Origin: an uncultured Porphyromonadaceae bacterium
GTDB taxonomy: Bacteria > Bacteroidota > Bacteroidia > Bacteroidales > Muribaculaceae
NCBI GenBank assembly: GCA_947175455.1
Contig: CAMWMW010000100.1
Location: 1 to 6,537 of the forward strand
DNA: 6,537 nt
Reading direction: 5' to 3'
The position numbers were made by a program, and so were the translations under genes. A model generated the notes under the pieces. That model was not told where the DNA came from, ran no database searches, and saw only the letters and a program-made list of their open reading frames with translations. Positions 1 to 5,642 of this stretch are shown here, in pieces (within the stretch, counting starts at the first letter, position 1; each line of letters starts with the position of its first letter).

Positions 1-272
1 CCCTTGACATTGAAAAAGCCGCCGATTTCACCTTTGCGAATCAGTTCGCCAAGCTCCACACTTTTCACCGCTCCGGTCTTCATGGAGCCGCCGGAGGGAA
101 GCGAAAGCTGACCGAGTTTCTCACGCACCGTCATCTTTTCCATTAATCCAGAAATGAACTCATGCATCCTGTCTTCTTCTTTCATCCCGGAAGTTTCTGA
201 CGCATAAGCGACCGGACAAATTGTGAGAAAGAGTAGCGCCGTTCTAAAAAATCCTTTTATTCTGTCCTTCAT
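1..272 (-). CDS. bglX: Periplasmic beta-glucosidase, GH3 family, BglX-like (5' part only)
   Basis: This is the first 90 codons of a glycoside hydrolase family 3 enzyme; the rest lies beyond position 1, so the catalytic nucleophile and acid/base cannot be checked. The ATG at 272-270 is followed by a signal peptide: basic MKDRIK, a hydrophobic run around residues 11-22, and a signal peptidase I site after Ala24 (AYA-S). Cys19 is in LTIC, a poor lipobox, so a soluble periplasmic enzyme is more likely than a lipoprotein. Residues 36-90 match the start of the BglX N-terminal domain: FISGLMEKMTVREKLGQL, then LPSGG, then GEIGGFFNVKG. Members hydrolyse terminal beta-D-glucosyl residues, though some GH3 enzymes act on xylosides or other sugars. 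It follows susD by 107 bases on the same strand and is probably the locus's oligosaccharide-trimming enzyme. The family is confident; the exact specificity is inferred. Confidence 0.9.
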   Translation of the reverse strand, partial: MKDRIKGFFRTALLFLTICPVAYASETSGMKEEDRMHEFISGLMEKMTVREKLGQLSLPSGGSMKTGAVKSVELGELIRKGEIGGFFNVK

Positions 273-379
273 GCCTCTGATTCTCTGAAGATTGTTGTTT
301 TTTATGGAGGTGATCTCCGAAACTCAGAGGTCACCTCCATTCTCAACTATTTGATCACAACTAATACTTATGCGTTTTG
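273..379 (-). other. susD-GH3 intergenic leader
   Basis: This is the 107-base gap between the susD stop and the GH3 start. It holds a strong hairpin (302-340) and then an A-rich stretch (AAAAAACAACAATC on the minus strand) before the start codon. I see no -7 element of the Bacteroides housekeeping type (TAnnTTTG) on the minus strand, so the GH3 gene is probably transcribed from upstream with susC-susD. There is no SD next to the ATG, which is usual for this phylum. The last 17 bases before the ATG contain CAGAG twice, three bases apart. Confidence 0.6.
304..340 (-). promoter_or_regulatory. Intergenic hairpin upstream of the GH3 gene
   Basis: Positions 304-317 pair with 327-340, giving a 14-position stem with a 9-base loop at 318-326. 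The only flaw is 314/330, an A-C mismatch in the minus-strand RNA. The 10 outer pairs are perfect and GC-containing. On the minus strand the stem is followed by A residues, not a U-tract, so it is not a textbook intrinsic terminator. It could be an RNA stability or processing element that sets GH3 expression relative to susCD, a weak terminator, or a translational control structure. The structure is read directly; the role is inferred. Confidence 0.6.
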
Positions 380-2017
380 TCATCGAGCGTTGCTCTCGTC
401 ATGCTCCCAGCCCGGACGGGAATAAAACTGTTCAAGAGTATATCCATAAGACTCCGCAGCTCGCACGGCATAATCCGGAATCGGCATATACTGACGTGTG
501 GGAACCATCCCTTTGGATTCAGATGTGAGAGTGGCGTATTTGTTATGGCGGATAAGGTCAATCTTCCGCATACCCTCCAGATAGAATTCTTTACCTCGCT
601 CTTCAAGAATCGCATCCAGAAATGAATCCATCGATGTAGTCTGAGCGGAAGCAAGTCCTCCGAGTCCGGCGCGGCTACGCACCTGATTCACAGCATCTAT
701 AGCATCGTTGTCAGGAGCTGACTGAGAGTCGCGGACCTTCAGTTCTGCGTACATCAGCAGAACATCTGCCCAACGGGCAATCGGAAGATCCGTTCCCTGA
801 TAAGTCACTTTATCCTCTGCCGGATATTTCCACGGTATGTAACCGTCCCATCTTTTCCCTAAATCCGCAGATGTGATATGAACACCTTGCTTGGTCCAAT
901 AATCGGTATATATGGTAGCTTTACGGAGGTCACTGTCATCAAACCTGTCATAGAATTTTTTCGATATATTGTAAAATGGACTCCATCCGCCATTCTGAGG
1001 ATATAAGGCTGTCAGATTACCGTTCGGGTCGGTGGCGGACTGGTTGGAAGGGCATACAAGCCATGCAAAGTTGTTGATATTGCCCTCTTTCCTTCCGCCG
1101 TTGATCCCCGAACGGTCACAGCTTACTGCCATTATAATCTCATTGTTGAATTTGTTGGCATTTTTGAAAAGATCCTGATACGGATTAGAACCTTTGGTGA
1201 AAAGAGAATATTTACCCTTCAGTTCTTCATACATCTCCAGACCTTTCTTATACCACCCTTCCATGTGCCCCCCTTCGTTCAGACAATGGCGCATCATGCA
1301 GTAGCGAGCGAAGTCTCTTGTGTAACGACCTTTCTCCGATTGCGTTTCGGGAACATTCCTGACAGCGAACTCAAGATCGTCGTAGATCCACTGGCAATAC
1401 TGGTCAAGCGTCGGTCTCACCGCAGCCTGCTGCGCAGATTCGTCAAAAACTTTGTCATAGTCCACAATCACAGGCACTGGACCGAACACATGGAGCAGAT
1501 AATACATGAAGTTGGCACGACAAAGTCTTGCCTCAGCTACAAGACCATTCTTGGTCTCAACTGAAATATGATCCTCCGGAGCCCGTTCTAAAGTTCCTAT
1601 AATTTCTGTAAATCGCGTCACATGCACTGTTTTGCGATACTGACCAGGAGTTTTGTCATTGGCACTCCCGTCGTTGTAATAACGGCAAGGCTCGTAATCC
1701 GCCTTGGAAAAATCAAGCCAGCCGCTTGCCAATGTACATAACCCGGGAGCCTGCATATCTGTCGGAGTATCAAACATACGCACATATCCACCGGTCGGCT
1801 GGTAGATGCAGTGCTGGGTTCCGTCTGAAAACTTATACGCATTGACAGACTGAAAGGGCACATAGCAACCCATGGCGTATGACACATAATCACTCTCGCT
1901 TGAGGGATACGAACCTTGAAGAAGACTTCCGAATATCTTAGGTTCAAAATTATTCTCGCAGCCTCCGAGCATAAGGCACCCGGCGACAAGGAATGGAAAT
2001 ATTATTTCTTTTTTCAT
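380..2017 (-). CDS. SusD/RagB-family outer-membrane glycan-binding lipoprotein
   Basis: This 545-residue protein is a SusD-like surface lipoprotein that caps the SusC barrel and binds oligosaccharide before import. Its lipoprotein signal peptide ends in the lipobox LGGC with the acylated cysteine at residue 20, followed by ENNFEP. The SusD-like N-terminal domain carries the hallmark AEARLCRANFMYYLL and FGPVPV at about residues 161-183, within the TPR-like helices. The C-terminal RagB/SusD domain shows LPIARWADVLLMYAEL (411-426), the VNQVRSRAG helix (443-451), ILEERGKEFYLEGMRKIDLIRH (470-491) and YMPIP (510-514). Length is normal for the family. The ATG at 2017-2015 lies 16 bases after the susC stop, so the two are surely cotranscribed. 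Mature protein cysteines are numerous (51, 70, 94, 111, 166, 208, 240, 245, 300, 322), which is high for a SusD. The family is very secure; the ligand is unknown. Confidence 0.96.
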   Translation of the reverse strand: MKKEIIFPFLVAGCLMLGGCENNFEPKIFGSLLQGSYPSSESDYVSYAMGCYVPFQSVNAYKFSDGTQHCIYQPTGGYVRMFDTPTDMQAPGLCTLASGWLDFSKADYEPCRYYNDGSANDKTPGQYRKTVHVTRFTEIIGTLERAPEDHISVETKNGLVAEARLCRANFMYYLLHVFGPVPVIVDYDKVFDESAQQAAVRPTLDQYCQWIYDDLEFAVRNVPETQSEKGRYTRDFARYCMMRHCLNEGGHMEGWYKKGLEMYEELKGKYSLFTKGSNPYQDLFKNANKFNNEIIMAVSCDRSGINGGRKEGNINNFAWLVCPSNQSATDPNGNLTALYPQNGGWSPFYNISKKFYDRFDDSDLRKATIYTDYWTKQGVHITSADLGKRWDGYIPWKYPAEDKVTYQGTDLPIARWADVLLMYAELKVRDSQSAPDNDAIDAVNQVRSRAGLGGLASAQTTSMDSFLDAILEERGKEFYLEGMRKIDLIRHNKYATLTSESKGMVPTRQYMPIPDYAVRAAESYGYTLEQFYSRPGWEHDESNAR

Positions 2018-2033
2018 GATTGAGTTCGATATA

Positions 2034-5000
2034 TTAGAATGTGATTCTTGCTCCGAAAGCGAATGAACGTACCTGAGGATACTGACCGCCTGTCACATTG
2101 TTGGACGTGGTGATGATTTCAGGGTCGTCACCTTTGTATCCGGTAATAATAAAGGGATTGGTGATATCTGCAAACACTCTGATACTTTTGAGATACCCTT
2201 TGAATACTTTCCATTTCAACGCATCGAAAGTATAACCGAGTGCGATGGTACGCACACGCAGAAAGCTTGCGTTCTGATAGCACTGACGCACTCCGACTCC
2301 TTCAGGCATCGTGATATTACGCCAGGCATATCCCGGTTCAGTACCATTGGGATTAGTCTGCGAATTCCACACATTGTATGCGTGCGAAGCGGGATTCATC
2401 GTCTCATAACCATTGGCGAGATTGGACACCGAACATGCCGTTGCATAGGTTGTATTGTATTTGTCCACGCCGAGCTGCCCGTAGAGGTAGATGTCGAGAT
2501 CCCAATTCCTGTAACGGAATGTATTGCCTAAACCATAATACAGTTTCGGGGTCATATCTTCCATGAATATATCCTCCTTGTCGATGACTCCATCACCGTT
2601 CTTATCCACAATAATCGGACAACCGGGCATCTGCGCCGCAGCTGCGAGGGATTTCTGCGATTCGGGCATATTGCTCTTGTCCATATTGATTATGCCGTCA
2701 TATTTATAGAAATAGCTTGCATTAACCGGCTCGTTCTTACGCACCTGATACGGTTTATAGTCATAGTTGGGCATACGTTCAACCCAGACGGCTTTATAGT
2801 GCGACAGGTTAAGGTTCGTTGTCCATGTGAAATCACCGGTCTGGAAATTCCTTGATGTGATCGCGACCTCAACTCCGGAACGTCTCAGATGAGCGCCATT
2901 GATCGGACGTGTCGGATACATATTCAACGGTGCTGTGCTGGCATTGCCGAGCATATCGGTGATATCGTTGCGGAACAGGTCTACAGACAGCGTGATTCTG
3001 TCGTTGAGGACATTGAAATCCACACCTATGTTCTTCATCGTTGTCTTCTCCCATGTCACGTCTGTATAAGTCGCACCTTCAAGTATATAGGGGATATGCA
3101 TGGAATTCCCTTCGCTAAAGAATACGTATGTGGGTGAGACTCCGATTGTGCCATAAAGCGTGGAGCCGAGATTATCATTACCCGTCTGACCATAGCTGGC
3201 ACGGAGTTTCAGCAGGGAGATCCAGTCTACATCGCGAAGAAATTTCTCATTGTTGATGCGCCATGCAGCCGACACTGACGGGAACCAGGAATATTTCTTG
3301 TTCTTGAAAAATTTGTCAGTGCCGTCTCGACGGATTGTAGCGTTTACGATATATCTATCCAGGAAATTGAGTCCTACGCGTGCGAACTGCGACCGCCGTT
3401 CGTTCTCCCCTTTTGAAGAAGTGGGCATGAACGGACCGTTGGCAGCCGAAATATTGGCATCTCCGATAAGATTGTTGGAATTCTGATATTCTGTCATTAT
3501 ACCGTCGCTTTTGTGAACATAACGACCCATACCTATCACTGCGTCCACATTAACGATATTAACGAAGCCGTGATTGAACATCAGAGTTCCCTCCATTGTC
3601 TCGTACTGGCGGTGATAATAGTTCAGGTTGCCTCGGGAGTTTTTCGCAAGAGAGAAATATATCCCTTCCGGAATATAGGAACTGCGACGGGAGTTGTCTT
3701 TGTTCACACCGTAGAGGAGACGCAATGACAGCCAGTTTTTCACAATATCCGCATCGAGAGTAAAGCTTGCAAACATATTGTTTGACCGCGATTTATCTGA
3801 GATTCCAAGACTGGCAACCGGATTGGGGACACGACCGACAATCGTATAGTCTCCGTTCTCATCTGTCACAGGAAGATAAGTCGGATACCTCTTGGCAAGC
3901 CAGATTGAGCCTGCCGCCTGGTCTTTCATCGAGCTGTTGCCTCCCGTAATAGAGTTGTCGTATTTGTTATTGTTCATATTCAGGATAGTTGACAGCTTCA
4001 GAAAGGGGAATAGCTGAGCCTGCACATTGGTGCGCAGTGAATAACGCTGCATTCCGGAATTTCTGAGGACACCTTTCTCTTCATAATAATTCAGACCAAG
4101 ATAATATTTGATAATCTTCGTGCCGCCGCTTATTGTCAGGTTATGGTTATTGACATGCCCGGTCCGGAGCACCTGTCCAAGCCAGTCGGTATTGATGGCG
4201 TTATGGATCTCTTCATCCGAGAACAGAGGCGTATAACTGCCGTCGTATTCTTTGTTTCCATACGGATACATGTTCTTATTGTAAAGATATTTCTCTTTAT
4301 CATAAAGATTCACCATCTCCATGTACTGACGGGAATCAAGACGATCCATATCATAATTGTAATGCTTCATGACCGTGTAGCTTCCTTCATAGGTAATGGA
4401 TGGTTTCCCCTCCCTCCCTTTTTTGGTGGTGATAAGCACTACACCGTTGGCTGCTTTAACACCATAGATGGCGGCTGAAGCATCCTTGAGTACCTCTATC
4501 GATTCAATGTCGGCAGGATTGAGCGAGGCAAGTCCGGAACGATTGATGTTGGACGGTAATGCTGTCCCCGAGTTACCTCCTTCAAGATTAGAACTCGGCA
4601 TCTCCACTCCATCCACAATATACATCGGTGTGCCTGACCCGCGAACCGAAATGTTGATTCCGCCACCAGGCTCTGCGCTGGCAATTGTTGCCTGCACTCC
4701 GGCTGCACGACCCAGAAGCATGCTTCCAACCGTAGCATTGGAAGTTTTTGATACTTTGTCGGCATCGACTTTGGCTATGGAAGTGGTAAGACTTTTGCGC
4801 GATGTGGTGCCGTAGCCCACAACCACAACATCATCAAGAATGGCATCGTTCTGAAACAAGCGCACATTGAGACTGCTTTTCCCTGCCGTTTTCTCCTCCC
4901 GGGAAATATAACCGACATATGAAAATTTAAGAGGATCATTATCAGCCAGGTCAACTGAGAACTTCCCGTCCATATCGGTCATCACCCCTCCTCCGGGGTT

Positions 5001-5468
5001 GCTCTTCGGCGATACTGTGACTCCGACAAGGGGTTCACCGGTGGCATCGTCGAGCACAATGCCACTGACACGACGTTTCTGCTGCCCGCTTTTAGGCTGA
5101 ACACTTTTCCTGCTGTCTTCCTTAAGGGAAATCTGACGTCCGCGGATTTCGTAACTGATGTTTGTGCCTGAGAAAAGTTTCTCTACAATAGCGGGGACAG
5201 TCTGGTTTTTCACTATCAGATTTACTTTTCGGTCTGCACTGATGTTGCTTTTATAGAAGAAAATATAATCCGAATTCTTCTCAATGTAACTGAGTATGTC
5301 CTTCACTGACTTGTTCTGTGCATTGATACTCAGTTTTTTCTCCAATGCGTAATTCGGTGCCTCTGTCTCGGAGGAATATCCCTGCTGTGGAAGCGCGAAT
5401 ATGGCACACAGGAGCAAAACGCGGGCGATTAACCTTCCCGCGAAGGATAGGTTGCTATCGTTTTTCAT
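2034..5468 (-). CDS. SusC/RagA-family TonB-dependent receptor with N-terminal STN domain
   Basis: This 1144-residue outer-membrane transporter imports oligosaccharide using TonB energy. Domains in order: signal peptide (about 1-33, hydrophobic RVLLLCAIFALPQQG); STN signalling domain (about 42-116, from LEKKLSINAQNKSVKDILSY to RGRQISL); carboxypeptidase-regulatory-like beta-sandwich (about 132-206, VSGIVLDDATGEPLVGV and FSYVGY); TonB-box region DDVVVVGYG (212-220); plug (about 222-350, with LLGRAAGVQ, SVRGSGTPMYIVDG, and IESIEVLKDASAAIYG); then the barrel, ending in the beta-signal FAFGARITF. Typical SusC barrel motifs are WFPSVSAAWRI (728-738), LRASYGQTGNDNLG (755-768) and a calcium-loop-like DKNGDGVIDKED (955-966). 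The STN domain marks it as a signalling receptor that contacts a FecR-type anti-sigma factor, and fecR is the adjacent upstream gene. The ATG at 5468 is chosen because it directly precedes the signal peptide and follows an A-rich leader. No frameshift or truncation is seen. Confidence 0.97.
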   Translation of the reverse strand: MKNDSNLSFAGRLIARVLLLCAIFALPQQGYSSETEAPNYALEKKLSINAQNKSVKDILSYIEKNSDYIFFYKSNISADRKVNLIVKNQTVPAIVEKLFSGTNISYEIRGRQISLKEDSRKSVQPKSGQQKRRVSGIVLDDATGEPLVGVTVSPKSNPGGGVMTDMDGKFSVDLADNDPLKFSYVGYISREEKTAGKSSLNVRLFQNDAILDDVVVVGYGTTSRKSLTTSIAKVDADKVSKTSNATVGSMLLGRAAGVQATIASAEPGGGINISVRGSGTPMYIVDGVEMPSSNLEGGNSGTALPSNINRSGLASLNPADIESIEVLKDASAAIYGVKAANGVVLITTKKGREGKPSITYEGSYTVMKHYNYDMDRLDSRQYMEMVNLYDKEKYLYNKNMYPYGNKEYDGSYTPLFSDEEIHNAINTDWLGQVLRTGHVNNHNLTISGGTKIIKYYLGLNYYEEKGVLRNSGMQRYSLRTNVQAQLFPFLKLSTILNMNNNKYDNSITGGNSSMKDQAAGSIWLAKRYPTYLPVTDENGDYTIVGRVPNPVASLGISDKSRSNNMFASFTLDADIVKNWLSLRLLYGVNKDNSRRSSYIPEGIYFSLAKNSRGNLNYYHRQYETMEGTLMFNHGFVNIVNVDAVIGMGRYVHKSDGIMTEYQNSNNLIGDANISAANGPFMPTSSKGENERRSQFARVGLNFLDRYIVNATIRRDGTDKFFKNKKYSWFPSVSAAWRINNEKFLRDVDWISLLKLRASYGQTGNDNLGSTLYGTIGVSPTYVFFSEGNSMHIPYILEGATYTDVTWEKTTMKNIGVDFNVLNDRITLSVDLFRNDITDMLGNASTAPLNMYPTRPINGAHLRRSGVEVAITSRNFQTGDFTWTTNLNLSHYKAVWVERMPNYDYKPYQVRKNEPVNASYFYKYDGIINMDKSNMPESQKSLAAAAQMPGCPIIVDKNGDGVIDKEDIFMEDMTPKLYYGLGNTFRYRNWDLDIYLYGQLGVDKYNTTYATACSVSNLANGYETMNPASHAYNVWNSQTNPNGTEPGYAWRNITMPEGVGVRQCYQNASFLRVRTIALGYTFDALKWKVFKGYLKSIRVFADITNPFIITGYKGDDPEIITTSNNVTGGQYPQVRSFAFGARITF

Positions 5469-5509
5469 ACAATATAGCGTTAATGTTAGATTTTGTTAGT
5501 TGTTGTTTT

Positions 5510-5533
5510 CAGTAATTCACGCAGATTACTGCG
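5510..5533 (-). repeat. Overlapping alternative inverted repeats in the susC leader
   Basis: Two small inverted repeats share bases. CAGTAAT at 5510-5516 is the reverse complement of ATTACTG at 5525-5531 (7 bp, 8-base spacer). CGCAG at 5520-5524 is the reverse complement of CTGCG at 5529-5533 (5 bp, 4-base spacer). They cannot form together, because CTG at 5529-5531 is needed by both. They lie 42-65 bases upstream of the susC start. They may be an operator or alternative RNA hairpins, or chance; the repeats are short. Confidence 0.45.
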
Positions 5534-5610
5534 GAGTTCCGGATGGTACGTGCATTAGATTCTGTCTGTTTTTTTCTGAATATTTACTTAATTAATAATT
5601 GAGGACCTTA

Positions 5611-5638
5611 AGAAACTGTTTAAGTTTAAACAGTTTCT
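5611..5638 (-). terminator. Perfect 13-bp inverted repeat just after fecR
   Basis: AGAAACTGTTTAA at 5611-5623 is the exact reverse complement of TTAAACAGTTTCT at 5626-5638, with only GT between them. It begins 4 bases after the fecR stop codon (5645-5643). The minus-strand RNA would form an AT-rich hairpin at the 3' end of fecR, followed by UAAGG rather than a clean U-tract. Its position suggests a transcription end or 3'-end stabiliser that separates fecR from susCD. A protein-binding palindrome or a dispersed genomic repeat is an alternative. The symmetry is certain; the terminator role is moderate at best. Confidence 0.4.
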
Positions 5639-5642
5639 AAAA

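Larger units (their letters stand above)
5469..5642 (-). promoter_or_regulatory. fecR-susC intergenic region, likely susC promoter and leader
   Basis: This 174-base gap separates the regulator gene from the transport operon and probably contains the promoter used by the cognate ECF sigma factor. Reading the minus strand it has a perfect inverted repeat (5638-5611), an AT-rich segment with TTAATTAA at 5595-5588, an A7 run (5575-5569), GGAACT at 5540-5535, overlapping small inverted repeats (5533-5510), and an A-rich, low-G leader (AAAACAACAACTAACAAAATC) suited to SD-independent initiation. I find no TAnnTTTG housekeeping -7 element. GGAAC resembles the AAC-containing -35 of many ECF promoters, but I see no convincing -10 at normal spacing, so no promoter position is claimed. 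Confidence 0.5.

Noticed and set aside
214..219. Lipobox in the GH3 signal peptide (LTIC, Cys19)
   Set aside because: Ile at the -1 position is not accepted in lipoboxes, and a clear signal peptidase I site (AYA-S) follows at residue 24.
273..379. Housekeeping (TTTG / TAnnTTTG) promoter for the GH3 gene
   Set aside because: No acceptable -7 match is present on the minus strand in the gap.
361..654. Minus-strand open frame of 97 codons and a plus-strand frame of 82 codons at the susD 3' end
   Set aside because: Both overlap the well-supported C-terminal SusD domain in other frames and have no family resemblance or leader.
1618..1989. Minus-strand open frame of 123 codons inside susD
   Set aside because: It is a frame-shifted shadow of the SusD N-terminal region, whose own frame has the lipobox and family motifs; no sign of a real overlapping gene.
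4143..4815. Two overlapping plus-strand open frames of 111 and 115 codons opposite susC
   Set aside because: They lie wholly antisense to the conserved plug and early barrel of SusC, show no recognisable domain, and read as shadows of its codon pattern.
5569..5575. Run of seven T on the plus strand as a terminator tail
   Set aside because: No stable stem immediately precedes it, and no plus-strand gene would need to end there.
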